Source: Acholoe squamosa
Taxonomy: Eukaryota > Annelida > Polychaeta > Phyllodocida > Polynoidae
Direction of reading: 5' to 3'
DNA length: 64,000 nt
Assembly: GCA_949317995.1 (NCBI GenBank)
Contig: OX439040.1
Coordinates: 58,128,089-58,192,088, forward strand
The translations under genes were made by a program, and so were the position numbers. Shown here piece after piece: positions 1 to 11,371 of the stretch. The notes under the pieces are model-generated. The model ran no database searches. It was not told the DNA's origin and saw only the letters and a list, made by a program, of their open reading frames with translations. How positions within the stretch are numbered: the stretch's first letter is position 1; each line of letters begins with the position of its first letter.

Positions 1-96
1 TAATCATTTCGGATTCATCAGACGGTTTATCGGGGACAGTACTCTGGCATACAACAAGTTTCCGGGTTGAGCAATCTGCCACATTCTCAACCCTCC

Positions 97-2964
97 TTAA
101 TTTTCCGAATTAGGTTCTACCTCTTCAACTGCCGACATATTCCGAGGGACCGGCTCAGCGGCCCGGCACTCATAGGCTACGTGACCCATTTTCTGACAGC
201 GATAACATCTGATTCTGGACTTATCATACCTCGGCCTACTATACCGGTGCCTCTCAAGGTCCTCCCGGAAAGACTTCAGCATGCTCTCCATCATACTTTT
301 CATATCGAGGTTTCCGGATGGTTTAATCTCATCCTTCTTAACTATAGTTTCCTTGGGTTCGGAAACACTCTTATTGTGACATTCGGGAACTCCCCGCCTT
401 GGCTGCGTAGTCAAGGTCCTTCTGGGAATGAACTTCTTGGCATTCTTAGGGAACCTCAATGCTGAGATTGTTCCATCCTCTTCCTCATACTCTATTGTTT
501 CATATTCTGTTTCAGCTTCTGAGACAGCGGCTGCTGCAGTAGGAATTACTGGTTTCAGATCAGGGGTCACCACACTGGCGGTTTCCCGAGGGACAAATCC
601 GGAAAGAAAAGTTTTCTTCTTATCCAAGTTAGCTATGGCATCACATAACGTTTTCATAGTCGCACCCGGGCCCCATGCTCGGTAAGCACAGTGCTGGTGA
701 TCTTTATCTCGTAATCCTCGCACGAAGTGTGAGATCAACTCATCGCTTGCATAATCGTCATCCATCATAAGGTTAGGTCTAGCCTTCCGTAGTAGTATCT
801 GAAGTTCTAATCCATAGACCTGAACCGACTCCCCCGGCTTCTGAATTCTCTTCCTATATTGAGTCATCGGATCTTCCGACACTATATTCCCTAGATAAGA
901 ACTACAAATCTTAACTAACTGAGTGTACGTTCCCTTATTCCTATACTGTTTCCTCCAATGATCGACTGCAATCCTACCCGGTCCCTTTTTCAGGCATCTG
1001 ACCAATATGGGTAGCGACTCGTCTTCATCGTATCCATCTACCTCACGGTCGTCCGTGAAGTCCGAAAACCAATCTCTCCATGGTTCTGATCCATCGAAGG
1101 ACTTAGTATCGATCTGATTCTTCTTAGCTGAGATCTCCCTACTTTTTAACCTAGTGCATTGCTCCAGGATCCAATCTAACATTTTCTGATCCTTAGTCTT
1201 CTTACCACCCCCACCGGATCCATTGGGTCCCGGACCACCGGATCCCGGATGGCTGTTATTCGGACTATTCCAGAAGGTAAACCCATATCCGGTATTCATA
1301 ACGGGTTGGGACCCTATGTCCCCAGGAGCTTGGGCACTGGTGTAGCAAGCCCTACCACCACACAGGGTGTCGTTATTATTCTGATCTGTGCTACACACCT
1401 GATTGTCCACCCTATAGGTCTGATCGTTCGGAATAGACTGACTGCTGCCCTGTAGTTGGCTAGGTATATCGACTGGTTCCCCAGCGCCCTCTGGAGGGGT
1501 GTGGTCGAAATGACTCAGGGGCGGGGCTTGCTCCCTGGTGTCAATGTACTGATACTCACCATCGATGGTGAAAGTGACATCTTTTTGACCTACACTTAGC
1601 CGGACATTCTTATAATGGCCGGGAACATATCTGTCCCCCACGACATTCCGAGCGGCCTGGTCATTCACAAAGGGGTCATACCCCTTCTTCAAAATGGGTT
1701 TTGGGGTAGAAGTGATCGGTGGGCCTTCCTTTCCGTCATCCCTTGGGATGCAACTGATGTCAGGGTCCTCCAAGGGTCCCCTATTCTCGTCTACTTCCTC
1801 GAGATCCGGTTCTTCCTCCTTGGAATCCTCGGATCCCTCCTGCATCATCCGCAGCTTAGTTATTTCATATATGAGATCATCCCTCTCCTGATACAGTTCC
1901 CGATTGTTATCCTGAATGTCAGTGATCAACTGATCGTTTTCCTGAATATGTTTCTCCCGAAGGGCCACATGTTCCCTCTGCTGTTTCTCTATGATTTTCT
2001 GATTCTTCTCATAAATCTCATGTTGGGCCTCAATTTGGTTTTTCAAATCGGTAAGGCGCTTACCAGCGACATCCAGCCCTGTTCGGTATTGTCCCAAAGT
2101 CTCGTCCTGCTCTGAAGTCTTAGCTTCCAGGGTGGAGGTTGCCAGACTCAGTTGCAGTTCGACTTCTTCGACTTTCTTCCCGTACCTTTCATATTCAGCT
2201 TTCTTACCCTGAATCATAGCCTCGATCTCCCGGAGCCGAGTACGGTGGACATCCACCTCTCGTTCCAAGGTTTCCGTGGTTCGTTCCAACAGTCCCTTAC
2301 TCTTGCGTAAGTCCCCAATTTCTTCTAAGAGGTCCTCAATCTCCCTTTCTAATTCTTTCACCTTATTCTGTTTCCGCTCAGTCTCTTTCTTCTGATATTC
2401 CAGCAGCTTTTCACCCCTGGACTTTTCCTGATCGCTCATCCGCTTCCATTCCGCATGAGCTGTCCTTTCTGATTCATACCTATTCCTCTCATCCCGGTAC
2501 CTATCCACGGGTGCCCCACTCACAGGAGCCGGCTGACTAGACCCACCGGGATTGAAAACGGAGTCAGAAAGGGATGCCGAGTTTAAGTGATTCAAAAAAA
2601 CTCCCTGGCCAGCCAAGGGCACCAAGTGAATCGGATATCTCCCTCGTCCTCGCGGCTCAGTACCAGGGACTTGGGCCAAAATGATGGGGCTACCGAAATC
2701 CCCATCTCTCAATAAACCTGATGATCTTATATTAGGCGCGGTTTGGTTAGCCGGCGCGATCGGATGGTCATCGGTTGTAGTGTCCAACCCTACCGTAGAA
2801 ACCTCACTTCCGGAATCCAATACCTTGGTCTCATTCCGGGATGGATCCCTATATTCCTGATAGGTTGGGCCCGGGGCGCCATGGCTTCCCGGGAGCTCAC
2901 CTTCCGGACACTGATTCTCGTCTTGTTCAGACAGGGCTGCGCACTTCCGAGAACCAAATCCTGG
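97..2964 (-). CDS. gag: Gag polyprotein of LTR retrotransposon, no ATG near its start
   Basis: The frame is open from a TGA inside the primer-binding site (2967-2965) to the TAA at 99-97. From the first plausible non-ATG start (TTG at 2820) it has 907 codons. Residues ~105-325 are rich in E, K, R, Q and L and look like a long coiled coil. Residues ~580-690 resemble a retrotransposon capsid domain (W..WF..F, LP.L, Y..L). A CCHC zinc knuckle, CYRCQKMGHVAYEC, lies at ~872-885. The product would package element RNA into particles. The first in-frame ATG is codon 128 (2439-2437), inside the coiled coil, although the upstream frame also looks coding. The initiation mechanism is therefore unclear. 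No internal stop is present, so the copy looks young. Confidence 0.85.
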   Translation of the reverse strand, partial: PGFGSRKCAALSEQDENQCPEGELPGSHGAPGPTYQEYRDPSRNETKVLDSGSEVSTVGLDTTTDDHPIAPANQTAPNIRSSGLLRDGDFGSPIILAQVPGTEPRGRGRYPIHLVPLAGQGVFLNHLNSASLSDSVFNPGGSSQPAPVSGAPVDRYRDERNRYESERTAHAEWKRMSDQEKSRGEKLLEYQKKETERKQNKVKELEREIEDLLEEIGDLRKSKGLLERTTETLEREVDVHRTRLREIEAMIQGKKAEYERYGKKVEEVELQLSLATSTLEAKTSEQDETLGQYRTGLDVAGKRLTDLKNQIEAQHEIYEKNQKIIEKQQREHVALREKHIQENDQLITDIQDNNRELYQERDDLIYEITKLRMMQEGSEDSKEEEPDLEEVDENRGPLEDPDISCIPRDDGKEGPPITSTPKPILKKGYDPFVNDQAARNVVGDRYVPGHYKNVRLSVGQKDVTFTIDGEYQYIDTREQAPPLSHFDHTPPEGAGEPVDIPSQLQGSSQSIPNDQTYRVDNQVCSTDQNNNDTLCGGRACYTSAQAPGDIGSQPVMNTGYGFTFWNSPNNSHPGSGGPGPNGSGGGGKKTKDQKMLDWILEQCTRLKSREISAKKNQIDTKSFDGSEPWRDWFSDFTDDREVDGYDEDESLPILVRCLKKGPGRIAVDHWRKQYRNKGTYTQLVKICSSYLGNIVSEDPMTQYRKRIQKPGESVQVYGLELQILLRKARPNLMMDDDYASDELISHFVRGLRDKDHQHCAYRAWGPGATMKTLCDAIANLDKKKTFLSGFVPRETASVVTPDLKPVIPTAAAAVSEAETEYETIEYEEEDGTISALRFPKNAKKFIPRRTLTTQPRRGVPECHNKSVSEPKETIVKKDEIKPSGNLDMKSMMESMLKSFREDLERHRYSRPRYDKSRIRCYRCQKMGHVAYECRAAEPVPRNMSAVEEVEPNSEN

Positions 2965-2975
2965 TCACGGCACCA
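2963..2975 (-). other. tRNA primer-binding site of the LTR element
   Basis: TGGTGCCGTGACC on the minus strand starts one base inside the LTR end. It is complementary to a tRNA 3' end of the form ...CACGGCACCA. I did not assign the tRNA. Confidence 0.7.
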
Positions 2976-2976
2976 G

Positions 2977-3394
2977 TGTAATGTATGACCGTTAGTGGTT
3001 CGGAAAGGATCACGAATACAAGGGAATTTGGTTTCGAAAGGCAACAAGTTTTTATTCAGTATCCTAAGTTACAGGAAGCTAAGTAGATTCCGTGTGGTAA
3101 ATAGACTGTTCAGAAAGCTCGGATTTACGACTACAGGTAAGGTCTCGGAGTCAGTAAAGTTCAGATGGTATCCCTGGAGAATCCGGTAGGATTCTCCCCT
3201 TCCTAGGTTCCGACCCGACTATTATATAGCCACAGGGGTTGGGTGGCGACCTCTCATGTTTAACCCCCGCAGTCCGGAGGGTGGTGCTGCCACCGCCCGC
3301 CAGGCGTACCAGGCTCTCAACCCGGAAGGTCGCTCCGTTCGGAACCTAGGCAACCCGTAAGCCGTAAACACTACTACTAAACCGTGCCCCTACA
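2977..3394 (-). repeat. 5' long terminal repeat
   Basis: About 418 bp with TGTA/TACA ends, a TATA-like box at 3229-3223 and a polyadenylation signal at 3056-3051 (minus strand). The outer boundary is set by where the 81-bp minisatellite resumes (CTAACATCAT from 3395). It could shift by about 6 bp because that sequence also offers a TGTTAG start. Confidence 0.75.
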
Positions 3395-3625
3395 CTAACA
3401 TCATATAGCAATGTCAGTGTCATACCACTAACATTGCAGAATATAGCAATATCAGTGACATGCTCTAAATGTAATCTAACATCATATAGCAATGTCAGTG
3501 TCATACCACTAACATTGCAGAATATAGCAATATCAGTGACGTGCTCTAAATGTAATCTAACATCATATAGCAATGTCAGTGTCATACCACTAACATTGCA
3601 GAATATAGCAATATCAGTGACGTGC
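3395..3625. repeat. 81-bp minisatellite, about three copies
   Basis: ATCATATAGC recurs at 3400, 3481 and 3562, a period of exactly 81 bp, with only one or two differences between copies. Each unit contains two related halves built on ATAGCAAT(G/A)TCAGTG. Because 81 is a multiple of three, repetitive open frames appear on both strands; they are not genes. More diverged half-units continue to about 3765. Confidence 0.9.
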
Positions 3626-3827
3626 CCTCGCCGATAGCTAAAAGAAAACTTGATATAGCAACATCTGTGACATGCCTCAAGCCCTATCAGTATTGTATCA
3701 TAACACGGGAATGATAGTGACATGTTGTCACCAGTACATGCAATATCATAATTATAGCATAGCATGGTAAAAGATTCCTGTTCTCATACATACTACTTTG
3801 CAAGAGCAAACATGACAAGTGAATTAC

Positions 3828-5635
3828 CGTGGTGAACCCTGAATATGATGGGGAATTCATCGTTGTCATCTCCCTTCTCTGTAAACACAGCGGTTTTGCC
3901 TTTAAAACAAGGTATGACAATCATCTGCCACGGAGACTGTCCAGGGGGCAGTTGGCTTGAACATAGCTCTCCAACCAAGTCCTCCAACTCTCTTTGTGTC
4001 TTGGGGATGTTCTTCTCACAAATAAAAACGTGGTTATTGATGTCAAAATTAGGGTCCTGCATCCAGACATCCCTGGAAAATCGATCAGAAATCAAATGAC
4101 TTTGTTGTATGTTATGATTAATTATACTGCAGTAGCTAGCTTTAAAGAGTCTGCAAAATTGCTCTGAAGCATGTGAAGCACGATTTATGGAATACACCAA
4201 ATAGAGATCGAAAGACGGTGTTTTACCTGTGGTACATTTTTGTAGCATAATGTGAAAACTTGGCTGCTATATATTGTCCTTTTTCGTTTTTCGCATTTAT
4301 AATTCTCTCCATACACATTTTTCTAAAATGGTCCATATCAAGCTTTCCCTGAAACGGAATTTCAGGCAGAAAATGGCTTATCAAGACATGAACAATACTC
4401 ATGACAATGGATAACCGGTCGCTTGATAAACTATAAATTGCAATGGAAGATATTTTCTAGATTTCATCAAAAGGGCATTTAATCAGGACGTCACATATAC
4501 CATGATGTCACAATCCATAACTTCGAGTCTAGCACCAATATCACATAATAACATTCGAGACTAATATTTATATTGTATGTATCCATACATGATTAATGTC
4601 GTGTGTTGTACTTAGTGGAATTGATCTTCTTTGCTTTTATATGAACAATAAAGGTCAATATATACATACCATAAAATATTTCTTTTCTCATACTTTAAGA
4701 AACCATTAGCCCAATCTAGTGTTGAAAAACAGATTCTCAAGAACTGATCTTTATCACGAGTTTCTTACCTTTACAAACATGATACTGTTAATAACGGCGG
4801 GATTCTTGGGTGTATCCTGAAACCATACTGCATCATCCCCACTAGCAACAAACACATCCCCCTTAGCCTCCTCCTGTATCCTCCTATGGAGGCTGTGACG
4901 GTATATGCGGAATATTCTGAAGGGGTAAAAAGGGGCAATGGGTGAATGAATAGAAACCATTGGCATTAAGGCGGCTCGGGGGATACCAAAGGACCCCTGT
5001 TTAAAAAGGTGAATATTTAGGAAAGGCCTTTTTGCTATAGCTGTCATCCTCTAGAGGAAAATTAATAATGACACTTTGAAATCATTTTAACTAGGTGTCA
5101 TGGTACAAATCTCCAATGAAACCAGGACACACAAATAGCGTAGTCCCAACTAGAGCAGCGTTTGGATTGATATGACCAGTGCTAGGACACCGATTAATAA
5201 TTTTGGTACCAGAAGAAAAGTAAGACTTTGGGGGAAAGAAAATGCAAAAGAAATGGTAACCATGGAAACCCTTTTTGACATGGAGGGATCAAATATATTT
5301 TATGACCTGTTGAGGGCACCTATAGTGTTTACATGATCCAACATTCTGGCTATATATGCATAATTTGTACCTGACACCAATATTCATAGGCCCTATTTGT
5401 CACAAAAGTATAAGATCTAGTCTGTAACGTCTTTAGAACCATATAAAAAGATAAAAAAAAAAAGTAAAAGAAATACACAGTCGAATAGTTTTACTACTTA
5501 CAATGACAATGGCAGAAGTATGGGTATGATAAGGATTGCCAGCAGAAAGCCCAGGGCACTGATGGTAATGGTGTAGGCCTGCTGTAGAGGGGACTCCTCG
5601 TCAAAAGCCTTCCTGTCGGGAACTGTAGTCGCCAT
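3828..5635 (-). CDS. WS/DGAT-type O-acyltransferase, exons 1-4 (3' part off-window)
   Basis: Four coding exons fit GT-AG splicing with matching phases: 5635-5502, 4916-4769, 4348-4227 and 4072-3828. Exon 1 starts at ATG 5635 and encodes a membrane anchor at residues ~24-43. Exon 2 has the N-terminal DDAVWFQD..KNPAVIN segment, exon 3 a KLDMDHFRK segment, and exon 4 the P.FD...HV motif (residues 142-150). Exon 4 ends exactly after FRVHH, the first part of the HHxxxDG active-site motif; the donor GTAATT interrupts it. The family transfers acyl groups to alcohols or diacylglycerol, making wax esters or triacylglycerol. No exon supplying the DG half was found between 3827 and 3395, so the remaining exons should lie left of the window, beyond the retrotransposon. 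Donor GTAAGT follows exon 1 and GTAAGA exon 2. Confidence 0.8.
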
Positions 5636-7787
5636 CTTGCTGTCAACATTTTGTATATTCATATATTATATGAACCAGTGTTATTGGTTATGATGATAGT
5701 GGACTTGCTTAAAGGGGTCGTATTTAGTAAACGCAAATCGATGCATTTAATAATCAATCTGTTTTATGTGAAAGGATCGAACCCTATGTAAATACCTATA
5801 GTGTCTACTTGAGTTCCTTATCTTAAGTGATGTCCTAAAGCCATCTTAGTGCATCAATGCTTTTGAAAGTATAGGAAAATCTTTAGAAAATGCAGATGCG
5901 TGTGTCTCCTTGCCATCTAAATGTATATTATATGCACCCAGTACCTCCACCTATGAATTCAGAGAACCCCCTCCATTTCAGCTGTGACACATACTTTTCA
6001 TGACCTTCTACAGTCACTGTTTTAACCCAGATAGCCCTACTGTCCTACATGAAGGACGCCTAAGTAACATCATGGGAAGAGGTCTATATCCGCAAGTAAA
6101 CTTAACAGATATATAAGTAAAATGTTGCATCCAAGGCTTCCAAAAATGCTCCATACGGGTATTCTCTGGTAAAGATTTGGACCTTTTCAGAGGAGACATG
6201 TATGGCATAAATGGCATAAATATAAGCTTATTTGTCAGTTTCCAGCACTCTCGTACAGGAATTGTGGTTTCCATGGCAACCAAAAGAACACAAATTTCAA
6301 AAGACAATAGTCCTAAGTCCTACTGTCCTACATGTAGGACGGTAATGGGGACCACAGACGGGGCCGACTGGGTCGGCCGATCGTGACGTCGGGGGCGTCT
6401 CAGGGATGTCCGATCCAGTCGGTCAAATATCAAACATGTTTGATGTGCCCGATCCGATCGGGAGTGACTTGCTTAGATACCGATCGAGTCTGGCCCCTCT
6501 GCGGTCGCCTTAAGCAATCACTCATATCTCTGGACACAATGCAGATAAAGGTTCGAAATATTGAACAGGGCATATTTGGTCATATGTGAGTCTACTTATC
6601 AATTTGTATTACTCTATGACAAAAAATTACCACTTAAAGGTTATCTTGATTAAATACCACTGATATTTGTTGTTAAAGACATTTTCATATCCCCCAGTGC
6701 TTGTTGGGGACTATGAGATCACTCCTTAATTAAAACAGAATCAGAATTGTAATGCTTACCTCGACAGTTGTAAATGAGATATTAAGTCATTCCTAGTCTA
6801 TGCCATCTTTAGATATGCTGCTTTAATTGTTGATATGCGTATAGATCTACCTGAGGACTTTGACCACAACTGACCTAGAGTCAAGCACTTCTATATCACT
6901 CTCCGCGCGCTGGCAGAGGTTATCTGTAAAATCGGCGTTATCTGCTTGGTCTGTTTTACCGTAAAGCTTATGTATATTGATAACAATATGAATGTTACCT
7001 TAAAGAGTGTATACATGTGAATATCACAGAGGCGAGGAAATGACAAAGAAGGGGGTAGTGATAAGGTCCACCACCCCCCACCACCCCCAAAACAAATGAA
7101 GAAAGAAACCAAATAGTGTTTTTCTTTTATTTACAAATGGATGAATGAATGTAAAGAAGAGAAATTGAGAAGAGCTTAAAAAAATGCACTCGATTCCAAA
7201 ACTTTACCTTTTAGATTAGCTCTGTCTACGCGTCGGGAGTCAACTGTTGTTGAGAGGTGTCTCCCCCAGGTCGCCCATCAAGCGAAACACGGTGGCTACT
7301 CTAGGCTAAAGCTGGGCTACTCTTAGATTTTACCAATGGATATGGCAGTGTGACGCAGGAAAAAAGGGCATGGCCTTGAAATCAAAATTCAAAAACATGC
7401 TGCTGAGTCGTAGGTTTTGACCCTTCCCTTCTACTATAAGTGGATAAGTCGAGTCTAATACAAAGTGTTTACATTGAATATCTTTGGGCGCAGTGGATGG
7501 GTATGTAGTATGGTGTATGATTGCGCGGACCATGATAAGGGTAGACATGCTGAAAACATCATTTTACCAATGGCCTGACAATTATCAGTAGGTAGCATGT
7601 TTAACATGCGTTTCCCTCCTGATTGGAGAGTGTACAACTCATAATGTGAGGTATGGGTCAGGTGATTCTGCTACAAGTCCTCGTTCTGTTATCAGCTAAA
7701 CACTATCATCCTTATCTCATCCTGATAGACTATTGCCTTATATTTCCTACTTGAGACTGGCTGGAAAACAGAATACCTCAAAACATA
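5636..7787. other. Intergenic, diverged repeats, no gene seen
   Basis: Upstream of the acyltransferase. 6130-6290 is a diverged copy of a repeat also seen at 16730-16850, both ending in a GGTTGCCATGGCAAC-like box. 7065-7095 is a C/A-rich simple repeat. No supported exon was found. Confidence 0.5.
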
Positions 7788-8279
7788 GGGTAGGTTCACT
7801 TAAAGACGTCCGCTTCTGTGTATCTTTCCATGCCTAATATAGTTGCACATGAGGCCCCAAAAACAATTCATGTGTTTCCAGTAAGATGACTCAAAGACCC
7901 ATGGTTTATATGGTTGTATAGAAATTTATGGGCAGATCTATCTGATTCTTTGATTAAATTGTAAGAACATGAAAAACATATGATAAATGTGAAAAGTGTG
8001 TAAAAGGTATTCCTAAATAAGCTATTGACTCTAGACCAAAAGATTATATTCATAATTAAAAGTTAATGAAAAAATATGAGAAAAAATCTATAATTCGTAG
8101 AAATTGAAAAAAAGAAGTCTAGGGTCGGCCACGTTTTGCTAGGGTCGGTCAGGTGACTGGAAACAAACCACTGGCAAAAAACTTTTTTTTATTTGGCCTG
8201 ACTAGTATCTACTCAGACTTGGTTAAGGTATTGAATCATAGATGACAGTTTAGGCAACTGTACTTGAAATACCCTTTTT

Positions 8280-8640
8280 AAAGCTGCAACAAGATCTCAA
8301 ATATATGGAACTTCAACTTTCTACATGTCTATCATCACAGTACTTGTTACAGTGTTCTGGTGAAATCTCAATCTATTTCATAAGTTCTAACCATGCTAAA
8401 TATAAGCTTATATCATTGTGAAAATAAAATGCTTCCAGCATTTTATCCAGTCTTGATTGCACCAGCATGGTGGCACCATCTGAAGCCATACAGCAAAGTT
8501 GTATTACCTATTGGTGGTTACTTTGATTTGGATGTGTGGCAAGGGAGCATGCCAGTCAGTGCTGCCACCTGGAGGCTGAGACTATAACCAATTGACCAAG
8601 TAGTTTCCCTCCCCACCCAAGGGCCAAACTGGTGTCCTGT
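8280..8640. repeat. Diverged direct repeat, copy 1
   Basis: Aligns by eye with 9370-9730 in the same orientation. Shared blocks include ATCTATCATCAC, AAATCTCAATCTATT, AATAAAATGC..CCAGCATTTTAT, CACCATCTGAAGCCATA-like and ACCAAGT.GTTTCCCT. It lies inside the 7788-9941 element. Confidence 0.6.
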
Positions 8641-9369
8641 ATTGTGCATATGTGGCCCAACGGGGGAGAACGTGCCTCCGGTGGGGATTTTTAGTACTAG
8701 TTTTGGCCACCAGGGGGTAGTATATGGGTAAAACACTGACAAATATGCTAAAAATAGCTTTAGACCAATTTTTTGTAAGGAATCCAGTGGTATGCTTAAA
8801 ATCATTCCATCTCTACTGAAAATGTTCCATTTTTGGAACGTTGGTTGCCATGGAAACATAGGACATTGGTAGATAAGGCTATTTCTGGTTGCCATGGAAA
8901 CCACTCCCCTATTCCAATTAGGAATTTTTGCCCAATTTTCTTTTTTAAAATCCCTCAGGAACCCAGAACCGAAAACAGAGCTAAAAAATTCCCTCTAGAA
9001 CCAATTTTATGACAAAAACATCACATTCCTTTGGTTATTTTTCACAAAACTGTATTTTTTGCATTATTAGTGTTTATGTTAGGATATAATGCATTTAGAG
9101 CTTATTTCCCATTTTCAGTTGTACACACCAACCTATGTTTGACAAGCAATTACAGCAAAACTACTGGGGATATTTTAGCTCAAGATATCTCATTTTAAAG
9201 CCCATGACGTAAACCTTAAAAAGCCATTTCCCCCCAGGAGGCATGTTTTCCCTCACCTGGCCGCATATAATGGGCCAGCTATTACCAGAATAAGTTGCAC
9301 CCTATTACATAGGGAGGGGTATACAATTCTGTGAAATACATATCAGAAAAGGCTATACCAGATTTTATA

Positions 9370-9730
9370 CAAGCCTTAAAGCTGGGACAAGATCTGAAAT
9401 ATATAGATTTCCCAATTTCTGCATATCTATCATCACCCCACTGGTGAAAGTGTCCTGCCAAAATCTCAATCTATTCAGTGCATTCTAACCATGTCAAACT
9501 CAAGCACATATGTGTGTAGAAATAAAATGCGTCCAGCATTTTATTCATGTCAACAAGCAGTCTTGATTGTACCAGCACAGTGGCTCCATCTGAAGCCATA
9601 AAGCAGAGTATTTTATAATGGTGGTGAACTCAATTTGGATGCCTGGCTGCAGAGCAGACACCACTCAGTGCTGCCGCCATGACACTGTGAACAGAAATAA
9701 TTAACCAAGTGGTTTCCCTTCCCACCAAAG
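9370..9730. repeat. Diverged direct repeat, copy 2
   Basis: Partner of 8280-8640. It extends left to about 9290, and that leading part recurs at 9790-9880, which suggests a unit of about 500 bp repeated in tandem with a truncated last copy. Confidence 0.6.
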
Positions 9731-9941
9731 AGGATAGACCAGCTGAAACTAAAGTCTAATGATGTGCACATAATGAGCCATATCATGCCATAATAAGTGG
9801 CACCCTGTGACTTGCGAATGGGTATATAATCCCCTGAAATGCATATCAGACAACACTATAGTAGCTTTTATACCAGCTTTAAGGGAAACAAGCTTGGTGG
9901 ACGACGCAAAGGTGTGTGGAAGTCTTTAGGTGAACCTACCC

Positions 9942-11371
9942 TAGTAGTATAGCGGGCCATAAGCCAACGCTTTTTTTTCTGGCTCTCTGCTGCTGCTATT
10001 TCCCAAGCATATACCTGGTCATGTCTATGATATTGTCCATACGACTATCAGTTGAGTTCGTGTTCTTGAGCTTTTCATTGTGTAACTCATATAAAGCAAT
10101 AATGGGATTGCAATCGTGTCTGCCGTCTCCTTTGTCACCTGTTACGATGTTCAACAGCTAATTTTCTTCCAATTAAAAATTGCAACCCATACAGACCATG
10201 GAAAATATATTGTATGCTATTCCAATTCACCCCCCCCCCCATTTCCCATTGTTTGTTGAATTGCAACCCGCGTATTCATTGATTTAAGCTAGTAGTAATT
10301 AGACCCCAGGGAGATGGAAAGGAAACGTGTACAACGTCTTAAACATAAATAGGGGTGGCAAGAAATCTGTCAATCTAAAATAGAGCCAGGATAGGATAAA
10401 TCCTATGTTGACTGAAAAAAACTATGCCTCTCTGTGATGGAAACTACAGGTCAATAGATATTTTTCTAACTGCCAGTCAGAAACCTCCCCGGTCAGAAAC
10501 CTCTTTGGCAGAGGAGGAAGGCAAGAAAATCTTCCTTCTCAGTTTTTCCTGAGTCTGGAAAGGAACAAAAAGCACAGGGAAGGGTGCCCTGGACCATAAG
10601 GAACATGGGAAAAAGTGAAAAAAGAGTACCTTTCTGTGACCAATTTTAAACTGGAGGCTAAATTAACATCCAAAGTAACTGCCGGTCAGAAACCTCGGTC
10701 AGAAACCTTGGTCAGAAACCTTGGTCAGAAACCTCAGTCAGAAACCAGTGAGAATCATAAGGCACATAGTATTAGACGATGATCAATGACAAGACTGGAA
10801 GATCATGATAGTAAAAATGATTAAAGTAAATCGGTATAACACATGCATTATCATTGTGAACACATTTATTCTGGTTACATTTGTTGTAACTAGGTCACAT
10901 GTATCATACATTGCTTTGAATATTATATACATGTATAAACATTGCATTTAATGTCCTATCGCTGTCTGTATATAAGTTATACCGCTTTCCACACTTTTTA
11001 ATATGCACAAGGGTCAGGTCGCCAGATAGCAGTAGATTCTGTGTTTTTTGGGTCATTTTAGACCTTAAATTAAATTTTGAAATAGTAATGAGTGTAAAAT
11101 TTGACACTTTCTGATGACCTGACCCATAAGGTTACCTACAGGATATCAAATGAATTTCAGCCCCTTATCATATAGACAGGAAGAGATATATTTTCTGAGT
11201 GCCTAAACCTATATTGATATATCCTGGAAGCGATGTCTAACACTCCCACCGTGGAACACAGTTCATATGACTATTTAGGTTTGTACCTATGCCCTTTCTT
11301 GAGCTTTTGTTAGGACTTGAGCAAGGGCGGTAGTTCCTTGATAAATAACCTCCTGGTATGAATTGTACCAG
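9942..11371. other. Intergenic with short tandem repeats, no gene seen
   Basis: Holds a C-run at 10229-10240, two clusters of a GGTCAGAAACCT repeat, and a small inverted pair GGGTCAGGTC (11009-11018) / GACCTGACCC (11117-11126). An AATAAA on the minus strand near 10865 might serve the gene at 11372-12967, but it is about 500 bp downstream. Confidence 0.45.
10684..10746. repeat. 13-bp tandem repeat (GGTCAGAAACCTY)
   Basis: Five head-to-tail copies of GGTCAGAAACCTY. Two further copies lie at 10474-10503, about 200 bp upstream. Confidence 0.85.

Larger units (their letters stand above)
1..3394 (-). mobile_element. LTR retrotransposon, 5' part (LTR, PBS, gag); pol off-window
   Basis: Read on the minus strand, the element begins with a ~418-bp LTR (3394 to 2977) with ends TGTA...TACA, followed after one base by a primer-binding-site-like TGGTGCCGTGACC, a short leader and a very long gag frame. 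The LTR holds a TATA-like TATATAA (3229-3223) and an AATAAA (3056-3051), in the order expected for U3-R-U5. After the gag stop at 97-99, the -1 frame stays open to the window edge, so pol probably continues left. The far LTR and target duplication cannot be seen. The layout suits a Ty3/gypsy-like or related retroelement; without reverse transcriptase or integrase the superfamily is not settled. Confidence 0.85.
7788..9941. mobile_element. 2.15-kb TIR element with TA duplication, non-coding
   Basis: The left end GGGTAGGTTCACTTAAAGAC (7788) is matched in inverted orientation by GGGTAGGTTCACCTAAAGAC at the right end (9941), and TA flanks both. This is the pattern of Tc1/mariner-like elements. 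Inside are diverged direct repeats: 8280-8640 resembles 9370-9730, and 9290-9360 resembles 9790-9880. No transposase-size frame exists, so the copy is non-autonomous or decayed. Confidence 0.65.

Noticed and set aside
97-110. Canonical -1 frameshift slippery site at the gag end
   Set aside because: The heptamer GGAAAAT at the gag end does not fit X XXY YYZ, although the -1 frame is open beyond it.
3346-3765. Repetitive open frames on both strands (DIAIFCNVSGMTLTLLYDV-type repeats)
   Set aside because: Produced by the 81-bp minisatellite, whose length is a multiple of three.
3793-4248. A single 151-aa protein starting at 4248
   Set aside because: Its first part is intron read-through from a TTG; the real coding part is exon 4 (4072-3828), and the end past 3828 is also intron.
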